This document shows positions 6,509 to 14,871 of a DNA stretch of 25,245 nucleotides, one piece after another. Below the pieces are notes generated by a model. That model did no database searches. It was not told where the DNA came from and saw only the letters and a list, made by a program, of their open reading frames with translations. The stretch is taken from positions 1 to 25,245 of the forward strand of contig JAGRMK010000312.1 in assembly GCA_020441345.1 (NCBI GenBank). Direction: 5' to 3'. Both the position numbers and the translations under genes were made by a program. How positions within the stretch are numbered: the stretch's first letter is position 1; each line of letters starts with the position of its first letter. This DNA comes from Paracoccaceae bacterium (GTDB lineage: Bacteria; Pseudomonadota; Alphaproteobacteria; Rhodobacterales; Rhodobacteraceae).

Positions 6509-7450
6509 ATGAGCACGAAGCAAGTTATGCCCCCTACTTTGAAAGACGGCGTTCTGGTCGTGTCTGCCGACGCCTTCGATTCGCGGTTCCTGCCGGCGAT
6601 CCGGCATCTTCTGGGCGATACCGGGCTGGCCCGCCAGACGGGTCTGCCCGAGGATCTGACACGAGCGATGGCGCAACCGGGCAAGCGGCCGGTCATGGTC
6701 TTGCTGCACGACCCGGTGGTGTCTCTGGCGCATCGACTGGCCGATGGCGCCGCGCCGCAGACCGGCCTGCACCACTGGATGACCTGGGCAGAGTCCCTGC
6801 TGAAGGCCCAGCGCAAGGATCGGCGGCGGATCACGCTGGTCGATGCGCGCCTGTTTGCGGTCGGCACGACCGACGATCACGCGCGGCTGGCGCAACGTCT
6901 GGGCGTTCCGGTTCCCGATCCGGGCACCGCCCTGGACCCAGGCGCGCCCCCGGCCGCGCTCAGGCTGCTGGCCGCCCTTGCCCTGCTGGCGGTGACGCCG
7001 CGTGCAAACGACCTGGCACAGGAATTGCGCGCCCTGATGCTGCAACCGGAGACCGGCCCGGTCAGCGCCGAAACCGTGCAAGCGGCCCTGACCCGTACGG
7101 ATGCCATCGCGTCAGAGGAAACGCGCCTGCTGCGCGAGGGGATGCGGCTGCAAAACGAGATCGTCGATCAGCTTGCGGCAGCAAAGACCCGAAACAGCGA
7201 ACTCGTCGCGCGGCTGGCCGATCATGAACTGCTTGCCGCCGAGGTTGACGCCCTGTCGCGGCAACTGGCCGAGGCCGAGGCGGCGCGCAAACGGCAAACC
7301 GCCCTGCTCGGTGCGCAGCTTCTGGACGATGGCGAACGGCTGGCGGTCAGCGAGCGCAAGGCCGCCGAACTGGGCCGCGTTTATGCCTCGCGGTCCTGGC
7401 GCATCACGCGCCCGTTGCGCAGCCTGCGCCGCCCGTCAAACCCGCGATGA
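6509..7450 (+). CDS. Sulfotransferase-like domain, coiled coil and SWRxTxPLR tail; unknown function
   Basis: A 313-residue protein. The N-terminal 160 residues follow the order of the late part of PAPS sulfotransferases: PVMVLLHDPVVSLAHRLADG in place of the 3'-phosphate-binding strand-helix, then GLHHWMTWAESLL, LVDARLF and RLAQRLGVPVPDP. The early P-loop-like 5'-phosphosulfate motif is absent, and the usual Arg of the RxP segment is His, so activity is doubtful. Residues about 200-290 are a coiled coil. The C-terminus YASRSWRITRPLRSLRR (SWRITRPLR at about 296-304) is a motif I associate with coiled-coil segments attached to bacterial glycosyltransferases. Start choice is uncertain: ATG 6509 has a poor ribosome site, TTG 6470 has GGGGGA upstream, and ATG 6527 is also possible. 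It is followed by a 4-base ATGA overlap with a small frame. Confidence 0.7.
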   Translation: MSTKQVMPPTLKDGVLVVSADAFDSRFLPAIRHLLGDTGLARQTGLPEDLTRAMAQPGKRPVMVLLHDPVVSLAHRLADGAAPQTGLHHWMTWAESLLKAQRKDRRRITLVDARLFAVGTTDDHARLAQRLGVPVPDPGTALDPGAPPAALRLLAALALLAVTPRANDLAQELRALMLQPETGPVSAETVQAALTRTDAIASEETRLLREGMRLQNEIVDQLAAAKTRNSELVARLADHELLAAEVDALSRQLAEAEAARKRQTALLGAQLLDDGERLAVSERKAAELGRVYASRSWRITRPLRSLRRPSNPR

Positions 7451-7565
7451 GCGCCGCCCTGACACCGCTTGAACTGCATGTCACCCAAGGCGACACAGCA
7501 TTCGGGCACCGGGCACACCGCTCCCCCCCGCAGACTGTTCAACCGACACTCAGGAAGCATGCGAC

Positions 7566-7913
7566 ATGATGGACAGCGACGATCCCAGGCTCGAGTCGAT
7601 CCTGCTGACTCAGGTGCTGGAGCTTGAAAAGGCCCTGCGCACCCTGGAAACGCGCGGCACCAAGACCACGGCCGGCGGGTCAAACCGGCGCGCTCCGCTG
7701 GTCCTGATGCCGCTCGATGGCGACGACATCGCCGAGCAACGGATGCTTGACCAATTGACCGCGTTGCGGCTGGCAACGCGCGCGCTGACCGATGGCGCAT
7801 CGCCAGAGCCCGCCACCGATGCCGCGCGGCGTTCGATCCAGCGGCTGCCCGACTCGGATCCTTTCGTGACCCTCCTCAGGGACGTGTCCGCCCACCGCAC
7901 CGCGCGGCCCTGA
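7566..7913 (+). CDS. Hypothetical small protein in glycan cluster
   Basis: A 115-residue acidic-to-neutral protein that I do not recognise. It has no signal peptide or membrane segment. Residues about 7-30 (LESILLTQVLELEKALRTLE) form a likely amphipathic helix or short coiled coil, then comes a flexible GGSNRR linker, the strand PLVLMPLDGDD, and two more helical segments (EQRMLDQLTALRLATRALTD and RRSIQRLPDSDPFVTLLRDV). The start has AGGAAG 8 bases upstream; the codon after it is also ATG, so translation could begin one codon later. It lies between the coiled-coil protein and the trimodular glycosyltransferase, all in the same direction with short gaps. It may bind one of them, but nothing in the sequence proves that. 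Confidence 0.6.
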   Translation: MMDSDDPRLESILLTQVLELEKALRTLETRGTKTTAGGSNRRAPLVLMPLDGDDIAEQRMLDQLTALRLATRALTDGASPEPATDAARRSIQRLPDSDPFVTLLRDVSAHRTARP

Positions 7914-7965
7914 CGCTTCGCGGCGCCAGACCCTCTATCTTCGCAGTTCCCGAGGCCCCGCTCTC

Positions 7966-10900
7966 ATGAAAACCGTCGGCATCCATCGCACCTATCCCGA
8001 CACAACCGGGGATCGCCGCGCCGAGGGGGGGATGCGGGTGCAAGGTGTGTCCCGGCCAGACGACGGCGCGCCGCTTGTCACCATCCTGACCGTCTGTTTC
8101 AATTCGGCCGCGACCATCGCCCAGACCATCGCCTCGATCCGCGCCCAGACATACCAGCCCATCGAGTATCTCGTGATCGACGGGGGGTCGACGGATGGCA
8201 CGGTCGATCTCTTGCAAGCGAACGCGGACATCATCGACTATTTCGTGTCAGAGCCAGACAAGGGGCTTTATCACGCGATGAACAAGGGGCTGAGTCTGGC
8301 ATCGGGGCAGTTCATCCTGATCCTGAACTCGGACGACTGGTATGAACCCGACACGGTCGAGCGCCTGGTGCGCGCGCAGGGTTTCAGCGGCTGCGATGTC
8401 GTTGGCGGGCTGGCGCGCTACGTGAATGCCGACGGCAGCACCTCGGTCCTGCCCGGCATGCGGTTCGATCATGCGACCTTGCTGCGGATGCCGCTGCGCC
8501 ATCAGACCATGCTGATCCCTGCCGTCCTCTATGACGCGCTCGGCGGCTATGACACCCGCTATCCGATCATCGCCGATTTCGACCTGACGATCCGTCTGTA
8601 CCGGGCTGGCAAGACCTATTTCGAGATCGGCGCGCCGCTGCTGAACTTCCGCACCACCGGGGTTTCCAGCACCGCGCTGGACCGTCTGCACAACGAACAC
8701 CGCGCGCTTCTGCGCGAGGTGTTTCCGTTCCTCTCGGACGCCGAGGTGCAAACACTGGGCGATCATTCCACCGCGCGGCCCGCCGATTTCATCGCCGCCG
8801 CCAGGGCGCATCTGGATCAGCCCGATTTCGTGCTGGCGGTGCGCGATCTGCTGCGCGATTTCGGGCGCCTGTGGGGCGGCGTCTGGTCCGGGGCACCCGT
8901 CGATGACATCGCCGCGGGGGCGCGCGACCTGTTTCCACGCATCAGCGTGATCATCCCGGTTCACAACGCGGCGGCGCATATCGACGCGACGGTGCATTCG
9001 GCGCTGAGCCAGAGCCTGCGGGATATCGAGGTGATCTGCGTCAACGACTGCAGCACCGACGATTCGGTGGATCGCATCGCCCGAATCGCTGCACGAGATA
9101 CGCGCGTGCGGCTGATTGACAACCCGATCAATCTGGGGCCCGGCGGGTCGCGCAACCGGGGGATCCGGGCGGCCAGCGGGGATTACGTGTTCTTTCTCGA
9201 TGCCGACGACATGCTGCCCCCAGGGGCGCTGCTGCGCCTGCTGGATGTCGCCCGGCGCAACGGCAGCGACATGGTGCGCGGGGCATTCCGCGTCAATCGC
9301 CGCATCCATGGCGAAGAAATCAGCACGATCAAGTCGCCATGCGGATTCGGCGGTCGCACCGTCGAATCCACCACCTTTGCGCAGATGCCGGAGCTGCTGG
9401 AAACCACCGAAGGACATTGGGCCTGCCTGTATGATCGCAGCTTCGTCGAAACCGTCCTGTACCCCGAGGGGCTGCGGATGGGCGAAGACAGTCTGTTCCT
9501 GATCCGCGCCCATGCCTGCGCCCGGACAATCTCGGTGATCCCCGACATCGTCTATGTCTATCAAGACAGCGCGACGAGCCTGATGAACACCGTGAGCTAT
9601 CAAAAATGTCTGCACGAACTGGACTGGCGCAAGCGGGCCTGGGGCGTGCTGGACATTGCCGGGGCGACCGAACAGGCCAATCATATCCTGTTCGACTACT
9701 GGAACCCACCGTTCTTCACCGAACTCGACCGGACCCTGTCCACCGACGAGGCCGAAACCTTTTATCGCCGCCTTCGCGATACCTTCGCCTTTGCCGGCGG
9801 GCGGGTTGCCGAGCATTGCCACACCCCTGCCCTGCGCGACATCTTCCTGCACAACTTCGCCCGTTTCGATCTGGTCGAAACCGCCCCCGCACGACGCCGC
9901 AACGCGCTTCATATCGCGATGCTCAGTTCAACCGACAGCGGTGGCGCGGGGATCGCCAGCCAACGCTGCATGCAGGCCCTGCGCGATGCCGGGCAAGATG
10001 CGTTCTCGGTCTGCATCTTTCGCAAGACCAAGGGCAGCCATGTGTTCTTCGCGCCCCTGACGCCCGAGGCCTCGACCCTGCAACACAGTGGTGCGGTGGC
10101 GGACCTCTGGGCGCACTGGATGGCTTCTTCAACCCTGACCCGTGACAGCACACCCGCCTCGCGGGCGAGAGAGTTGTTCTCTCGCCCTGACAGCCTTGTC
10201 GATGCGATTGACCTGAAACGCACGGTGGACAAGGTCGATATCGTGCACCTGCACTGGGTCGTGGGCATGCTGGATTATCCGCGCCTGCCCGAAATGCTGG
10301 GCGACAAACCCGTCGTCTGGACCCTGCACGACATGAACGCCTTTACCGGCGGCTGCCATTATTCCCAAGGCTGCGAGAAATATCGCGATTCATGCGACGA
10401 CTGCCCCTTGCTTGAAGAGGGGGCAACCCTTGCGCACGAAGCCTGGGCACTCAAGAAGGCCGCCTATGACCAGATCCCGAACCTGCACATCGTCTGCCCG
10501 TCGCAATGGCTCGCCAATTGCGTGGCCAGCAGTTCGCTGCTCGGGGGGCGCCCGGTGCATGTCATCCCCAATTTCCTGCCGGTCGACAAATTCGTGCCAA
10601 CCGCCAAGATGATTGCGCGGCTGAAACTGGGCCTGCCGCTGGATCGCACCTATATCGCCTTCGGTGCCGACAGCCTTCGAAACGAGCGCAAGGGCGGTCA
10701 TGTGCTGAAACAGGCGCTGGCACATCTGAAAACGCGAGGCGAGGCAGCAGGTATCGAAGGGCTGTTCTTTGGTGCCGCCGATCTCGACATCGGCATCCCC
10801 AGTCATAACCTGGGCTATATTTCCGACCCTGCCGAACTCTCGCTGGTCTATGCCGCCGCCGATGTCTTTGCCTTTCCCTCGCTCGAAGACAACGCACCGC

Positions 10901-11175
10901 AAACCGTGGTCGAGGCCCTGCTGTCCGGCACACCCGTCGTCGGCTTCCCGGTAGGCAACGTGCCCGACCTGGTCGCGCACCTCGACACCGGATACATCGC
11001 GCGCTACGGCGACAGCCAGGATTTCGCCACCGGCCTTTCGTGGATCCTCGACGATTGTCACGGCGCCGCCGCAAAGCTGAGAGGTCTTCGCAGCCAGCTG
11101 ATTGCCCGCGATCATCATGACCCGGCGTCGGTTCTGCGCCAACACCTCGCGCTGTTCAAAAGCCTGGTCGAATGA
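7966..11175 (+). CDS. Trimodular glycosyltransferase GT2-GT2-GT4
   Basis: A 1069-residue cytoplasmic protein with three glycosyltransferase modules. Module 1 (about 36-250) is GT2: VTILTVCFNSAATI, DGGSTDGTVDLL, and the metal site NSDDW with D123/D124. Module 2 (about 324-560) is a second GT2: ISVIIPVHNAAAHID, NDCSTDDSVD, and DADDM at 412-415. Module 3 (about 647-1065) is a GT-B fold GT4 like colanic-acid WcaC: HIAMLSSTDSGGAG, TLHDMNAFTGGCHY near 785 followed by a cysteine cluster (C-x5-C-x2-C), and the donor-site EDNAPQTVVEALLSGTPVV near 974. All three keep their key motifs, so the protein may add three sugars or make a repeating backbone. The ATG at 7966 has GAGG 10 bases upstream; ATG 8032 is an alternative. 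Which sugars are used is unknown. Confidence 0.92.
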   Translation: MKTVGIHRTYPDTTGDRRAEGGMRVQGVSRPDDGAPLVTILTVCFNSAATIAQTIASIRAQTYQPIEYLVIDGGSTDGTVDLLQANADIIDYFVSEPDKGLYHAMNKGLSLASGQFILILNSDDWYEPDTVERLVRAQGFSGCDVVGGLARYVNADGSTSVLPGMRFDHATLLRMPLRHQTMLIPAVLYDALGGYDTRYPIIADFDLTIRLYRAGKTYFEIGAPLLNFRTTGVSSTALDRLHNEHRALLREVFPFLSDAEVQTLGDHSTARPADFIAAARAHLDQPDFVLAVRDLLRDFGRLWGGVWSGAPVDDIAAGARDLFPRISVIIPVHNAAAHIDATVHSALSQSLRDIEVICVNDCSTDDSVDRIARIAARDTRVRLIDNPINLGPGGSRNRGIRAASGDYVFFLDADDMLPPGALLRLLDVARRNGSDMVRGAFRVNRRIHGEEISTIKSPCGFGGRTVESTTFAQMPELLETTEGHWACLYDRSFVETVLYPEGLRMGEDSLFLIRAHACARTISVIPDIVYVYQDSATSLMNTVSYQKCLHELDWRKRAWGVLDIAGATEQANHILFDYWNPPFFTELDRTLSTDEAETFYRRLRDTFAFAGGRVAEHCHTPALRDIFLHNFARFDLVETAPARRRNALHIAMLSSTDSGGAGIASQRCMQALRDAGQDAFSVCIFRKTKGSHVFFAPLTPEASTLQHSGAVADLWAHWMASSTLTRDSTPASRARELFSRPDSLVDAIDLKRTVDKVDIVHLHWVVGMLDYPRLPEMLGDKPVVWTLHDMNAFTGGCHYSQGCEKYRDSCDDCPLLEEGATLAHEAWALKKAAYDQIPNLHIVCPSQWLANCVASSSLLGGRPVHVIPNFLPVDKFVPTAKMIARLKLGLPLDRTYIAFGADSLRNERKGGHVLKQALAHLKTRGEAAGIEGLFFGAADLDIGIPSHNLGYISDPAELSLVYAAADVFAFPSLEDNAPQTVVEALLSGTPVVGFPVGNVPDLVAHLDTGYIARYGDSQDFATGLSWILDDCHGAAAKLRGLRSQLIARDHHDPASVLRQHLALFKSLVE

Positions 11176-11302
11176 CCCGCACCGCCCCGCTCAGCGCACG
11201 GTTGCAAAACGCGCCGGTATGTTCGATGAGCAAGGCCAGCACATGCTGTTCGGCGTCGAAAGCACAAGAGACCCCTTGCACAGGATTGAAAGGGCACCCC
11301 CT

Positions 11303-12037
11303 ATGAAAAGCATCATGGCCGTGTCGATGCACAAGGCAGGCAGCACGATCATCGACCAGATCCTGCTCGAATTCGTGCAGGCAAAAGGCTACGCGATCGA
11401 CCGGATCTCGCTGGGGGTTCCTAAATCGCCCCTGCCGGCGGATGAGGTCTATGTGTCGTATCAGGACAAGATGCTGCCCGACGGGGTGTATTACGGCGTC
11501 GCGCGCGGACCCTATGTGTCGCGGATGCCGGTTCTGAAAACGATGAAGATCGTCATGCAGGTGCGCGATCCGCGCGACTGCATCACCTCGGCGTATTTTT
11601 CCTACAAGGTGTCGCATGTCCCGCCCAAGGACCCCACGCAGCGCGCGGAATTCATGAAGCGCAGACGCAAGCTGCGAGAACTGGACATTGATCAATACGC
11701 GCTCAGCCAGGTCGCCAGCTACAAGACGCGGATGACCATCCTGCGCGACCTGCAACAAGCCAACCCAGATCTGTTGCTGCTTAAATACGAGGACATGGTC
11801 CTGAACACCCCGGCCTGGCTGGACCGGATCTCAGGGTTCATCGGCCAGCCGCTGACGCCCGAACTGCGGGCGGCGCTGGGCGACAAGATCGACTTCAGTG
11901 TCGAATCCGAAGATATCAATCGCCACAAGCGCCAGATCACGCCCGGCGATCACAAGCGCAAGCTTCAGCCCGACACGATCGCCCAGATGACCGAGGCGCT
12001 GAGCGAACAGCTTGGGCTTTTTGGCTACGCGCCCTGA
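11303..12037 (+). CDS. Sulfotransferase family protein (PAPS-dependent), first of two
   Basis: A 244-residue protein of the sulfotransferase superfamily, which moves sulfate from PAPS to a hydroxyl or amine of an acceptor. The N-terminus MKSIMAVSMHKAGSTIID contains the 5'-phosphosulfate loop (HKAGST). The 3'-phosphate site is VMQVRDPRDCITSAYFSYK near residues 90-108, with the R-D-P-R-D order typical of the family. LLLKYEDMVLN is the usual acceptor-side strand. The C-terminal HKRKLQPDTIAQMTEAL segment is also usual in form. AAAGGG lies about 9 bases before the chosen ATG; the open frame extends 67 codons upstream without a good ribosome site. Its location after the trimodular glycosyltransferase points to sulfation of the glycan, although acceptor identity is inferred. 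Confidence 0.88.
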   Translation: MKSIMAVSMHKAGSTIIDQILLEFVQAKGYAIDRISLGVPKSPLPADEVYVSYQDKMLPDGVYYGVARGPYVSRMPVLKTMKIVMQVRDPRDCITSAYFSYKVSHVPPKDPTQRAEFMKRRRKLRELDIDQYALSQVASYKTRMTILRDLQQANPDLLLLKYEDMVLNTPAWLDRISGFIGQPLTPELRAALGDKIDFSVESEDINRHKRQITPGDHKRKLQPDTIAQMTEALSEQLGLFGYAP

Positions 12038-12096
12038 CCGGTGCTCCGCCAGCCCGGCCCGAACCGCAGACACGCACAGAAGATCGAGGACACATC

Positions 12097-12837
12097 ATGG
12101 CTCTGGTTGGCGTCTATTCCTATCCGAAATCCGGCAACACCTGGGTGCGGGGGATCATCGCCGCGGCGATGAACGCCTCGGCCAAGGTGATCCCCGACCT
12201 GCACGAAGCGCGCCTGTCCGAGGCCCGGGAATTCCGCGGCTACCGGTTCTTCAAGCATCACGGCGGACGGGACGTGCAGAAATGGCAAGGCCAGGACGTG
12301 CCATCCACGCATATCATCCACATCCGCCGCAATCCGCTGGATGTCTTTGCCTCGTATCTGAATTTCATTTCCGCCAATGTCACGAACACGGCCGCGATCC
12401 CGTTTGACTCGGTCGAGGCAATCGCCGGAACCGACCTGTTTGATCTGTATTTCAGCACCTTTGTCGTCGCCGGGCATATCGCGCCGCGTTTCTCGGTCGA
12501 AACCGGCGACTATTTTTCGCACAATCGCTACTGGATGGACTTCACCGGAAAACCCATCGCCCGTATCCGCTATGAAGACCTGCTGAACGATCCAATTGCC
12601 ACACTGGGTTTTCTCAAGGATTGGCTGAAGCTTTCCGATGCGGACCTGGAGACGATGCTGGCGCGGGCCGGAAAGGGCACGGCGAAGGACGGCAAGTTTT
12701 ACTGGAAACAGGAAGAAAAGAACTATTTCAACTTTCTGCGCGAAGACCAGATTGCAACCTTCGTGAAATACCGGGGCGAGGAATGCCGCGCGCTGGGGTA
12801 TGATCCCGAATACCTGATGACCCCGCCAAACGCTTGA
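12097..12837 (+). CDS. Sulfotransferase domain protein (PAPS-dependent), second of two
   Basis: A 246-residue sulfotransferase. The 5'-phosphosulfate loop is YPKSGNTWVRGII (about residues 9-21), a textbook PKSGNTW form; the 3'-phosphate motif is HIIHIRRNPLDVFASYL (about 72-88); IARIRYEDLLNDP near 150-162 is the conserved strand and acidic turn. The late GKFYWKQEEKNYF segment is in the place of the family's lysine/glycine-rich cofactor loop. It differs strongly from the preceding sulfotransferase, so the pair is not a recent duplication and may modify different positions. It starts 59 bases after it with a GAGGAC ribosome site, and probably shares its transcript. No PAPS-making genes are nearby. 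Confidence 0.92.
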   Translation: MALVGVYSYPKSGNTWVRGIIAAAMNASAKVIPDLHEARLSEAREFRGYRFFKHHGGRDVQKWQGQDVPSTHIIHIRRNPLDVFASYLNFISANVTNTAAIPFDSVEAIAGTDLFDLYFSTFVVAGHIAPRFSVETGDYFSHNRYWMDFTGKPIARIRYEDLLNDPIATLGFLKDWLKLSDADLETMLARAGKGTAKDGKFYWKQEEKNYFNFLREDQIATFVKYRGEECRALGYDPEYLMTPPNA

Positions 12838-12874
12838 TCCCCGCACCTCCGCCCCGCGCAAGCGACTTGCGGCG

Positions 12875-12902
12875 TTGGATCCCGGTCCTTCTCTGCTAAG
12901 GT
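12875..12902 (+). promoter_or_regulatory. Possible promoter of ggt
   Basis: TTGGAT and TAAGGT, 16 bases apart, lie 62 bases before the ggt start codon and after the last sulfotransferase stop. This suggests that ggt starts a new transcription unit. Support is by eye only. Confidence 0.35.
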
Positions 12903-12964
12903 CGGGGCTTGACGGGTGCCGCCGCTGGCCGGTGCCCGGGATCGTATCGACGAGGAACAAGCCC

Positions 12965-14767
12965 ATGCGTCTTATCCAACTGGCCCTGATCGCGACCCTG
13001 GCCCTGGGCCAGACCGCCGCTGCTCAGGACATCGCCGATACCGTCGCCCCCGAGGGCGCGACGCAGACCGGCCGCGTCGCTTTGTCGCCGCGCGCGCAGG
13101 CAGCGCGGGCCACCCGCGACGCGGGGCGACCGGTGCAGGCGCAAACCTGGATGATCGCCGCAGCCAACCCGCTGGCGGTCGAGGCCGGGGCCGATATCCT
13201 GGCCGCGGGGGGCACGGCCGCCGACGCGATGGTCGCCGTCCAGGCCGTTTTGGGGCTGGTCGAGCCGCAATCCTCGGGGCTTGGCGGCGGCGCGTTTCTG
13301 GTCTGGTTCGATGCCGAAACCGGCAGCCTGACCACGCTCGACGGGCGCGAAACCGCACCCCTGGCCGCCACGCCCCGTCTGTTCCAGAACGACGCGGGCG
13401 AGCCCCTGGGCTTTTTCGACGCGGTGGTCGGCGGGTTGTCGGTGGGCACGCCGGGCACTCCCGCCTTGATGGAAGAGGCGCACCGTCGCTGGGGCCGCGC
13501 CAACTGGCGCGATCTCTTTGACGCCGCCATCGGCCATGCCGAAGGCGGGTTCACCGTATCGCCGCGCCTTGCGGACCTGGTCGCCGACGATGCTGAGCGC
13601 CTTGGCCGCTTCGCCGCAACCGCCGCCTATTTCCTCCCTGGCGGCACGCCGATTGCCGCCGGGGAACGGCTGCGCAACCCGGCCTATGGCCAGACCCTGC
13701 GGGCGATGGCCGCGCAGGGCGCGCGGGCCCTGTATCACGGCCCCATCGCCGAGGGGATCGTCGCCACCGTGCGCGCCGCCGAAGGACGGCCCGGGTTGCT
13801 GAGCCTCGACGATCTGGCGCGCTATCGGGTGATCGAACGGGCGCCGGTTTGCATCAACTACCGTGCGCATGAGGTCTGCGGCATGGGCCCGCCATCGTCG
13901 GGCGCGCTAAGCGTTGGGCAGATCCTGGGGATGCTGGAGGCTTTCGACCTGGCCGCGCTCGGCCCCGACAGCCTTGAGGCCTGGCGCCTGATCGGCGACG
14001 CCTCGCGGCTGGCCTTCGCGGATCGCGGGCGCTACATCGCCGACAGCGATTTCGTCCCGGTTCCGACGCGGGGCCTTGTGTCGCCCGACTACCTGGCCAG
14101 CCGCGCCGACCTGCTGCGCGGCGACGACGCCCTACGCCAGGTCACAGCCGGTGAGCCGCCATGGGATCACGCCCGGCTCTGGGCCGATGACATGGCGATC
14201 GAGCTGCCATCGACCAGCCACATCTCGATCGTGGACCAATATGGCAATGCCCTGTCGATGACGACGACCATCGAAAACGGCTTTGGGTCGCGGCTGATGG
14301 CGCCGGGTGGGTTCTTGCTGAACAATGAAATGACCGATTTCTCGTTTCGCACGCATCAGGACGGCTATCCCATCGCCAACCGGGTCGAACCCGGCAAACG
14401 CCCGCGGTCGTCGATGGCGCCGACCATCGTGCTGCGCGACGGAGCGCCAGTTCTGGTCATCGGCTCGCCGGGGGGCAGCCGCATCATCGGCTATGTCGCA
14501 CAGGCGATCATCGCGCATCTGGATTGGGGCATGGACGTGCAGCAGGCCGTCGCGATGCCGCATCTGGTGAACCGCTTTGGCACCTTCGATCTGGAAACGG
14601 GCACCGTCGCCGAGGCCTTGCAACAGGGGCTGGCCGATCTCGGGTTCGATATCAGCCTGCGCGACCTCAACTCGGGCCTGCACGCCGTCGGGCTGGGCGA
14701 CGGGCTGTCCAGCGGGCTGTCCGGCGGGGCCGACCCGCGCCGCGAGGGGATCGCCATCGGCGGTTGA
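12965..14767 (+). CDS. ggt: Gamma-glutamyltranspeptidase, secreted
   Basis: A 600-residue precursor that cleaves or transfers the gamma-glutamyl group of glutathione and related peptides in the periplasm. A signal peptide is clear (MRLIQLALIATLALGQTAAA, cut before QDIAD). The large subunit begins near NPLAVEAGADILAAGG and includes the DGRETAP substrate loop. Self-cleavage should occur before T417 in STSHISIVD, whose Thr becomes the N-terminal nucleophile of the small subunit. Other family marks are NNEMTDF, the KRPRSSMAPTIV segment and IGSPGGSRIIGYV. GAGGAA precedes the ATG; the frame's upstream extension was rejected because the signal peptide starts at 12965. It stands between glycan genes and ior with no functional link to the glycan; glutathione or amino-acid recycling is the likely job. 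Confidence 0.95.
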   Translation: MRLIQLALIATLALGQTAAAQDIADTVAPEGATQTGRVALSPRAQAARATRDAGRPVQAQTWMIAAANPLAVEAGADILAAGGTAADAMVAVQAVLGLVEPQSSGLGGGAFLVWFDAETGSLTTLDGRETAPLAATPRLFQNDAGEPLGFFDAVVGGLSVGTPGTPALMEEAHRRWGRANWRDLFDAAIGHAEGGFTVSPRLADLVADDAERLGRFAATAAYFLPGGTPIAAGERLRNPAYGQTLRAMAAQGARALYHGPIAEGIVATVRAAEGRPGLLSLDDLARYRVIERAPVCINYRAHEVCGMGPPSSGALSVGQILGMLEAFDLAALGPDSLEAWRLIGDASRLAFADRGRYIADSDFVPVPTRGLVSPDYLASRADLLRGDDALRQVTAGEPPWDHARLWADDMAIELPSTSHISIVDQYGNALSMTTTIENGFGSRLMAPGGFLLNNEMTDFSFRTHQDGYPIANRVEPGKRPRSSMAPTIVLRDGAPVLVIGSPGGSRIIGYVAQAIIAHLDWGMDVQQAVAMPHLVNRFGTFDLETGTVAEALQQGLADLGFDISLRDLNSGLHAVGLGDGLSSGLSGGADPRREGIAIGG

Positions 14768-14800
14768 CGCTCCGTAACCGCGCGTCACGCACCCCCAGGC

Positions 14801-14827
14801 CGGTATCTTTTTTCTTCGCCGATACCG
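14801..14827. repeat. Inverted repeat upstream of the indolepyruvate oxidoreductase gene
   Basis: CGGTATC and GATACCG, a perfect 7-base inverted repeat with a 13-base pyrimidine-rich spacer containing TTTTTTCTTC, lies 45-71 bases before the ATG at 14872. It could be a regulator site or part of a terminator for ggt; the T-run sits in the loop rather than after the stem, which argues against a simple terminator. A smaller stem (GCGGTT/AACCGC, 14760-14781) overlaps the ggt stop. Confidence 0.4.
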
Positions 14828-14871
14828 ATTTCCGTGATTTCCTGAATGGCACCAGACACGGGAAACCCACC

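Noticed and set aside
5687..7081. Minus-strand frame of 464 codons opposite the two coiled-coil proteins
   Set aside because: No family features. The plus-strand frames have ribosome sites, coiled coils and a known C-terminal motif, so they are preferred, although these two genes are less certain than the rest.
8248..9912. Minus-strand frame of 554 codons opposite the trimodular glycosyltransferase
   Set aside because: The plus strand holds intact GT2 motifs throughout; the antisense peptide shows no domain and is a GC-driven shadow.
11102..11302. N-terminal extension of the first sulfotransferase and possible extra small gene
   Set aside because: It would overlap the glycosyltransferase end, has no ribosome site, and the sulfotransferase motif starts normally from ATG 11303.
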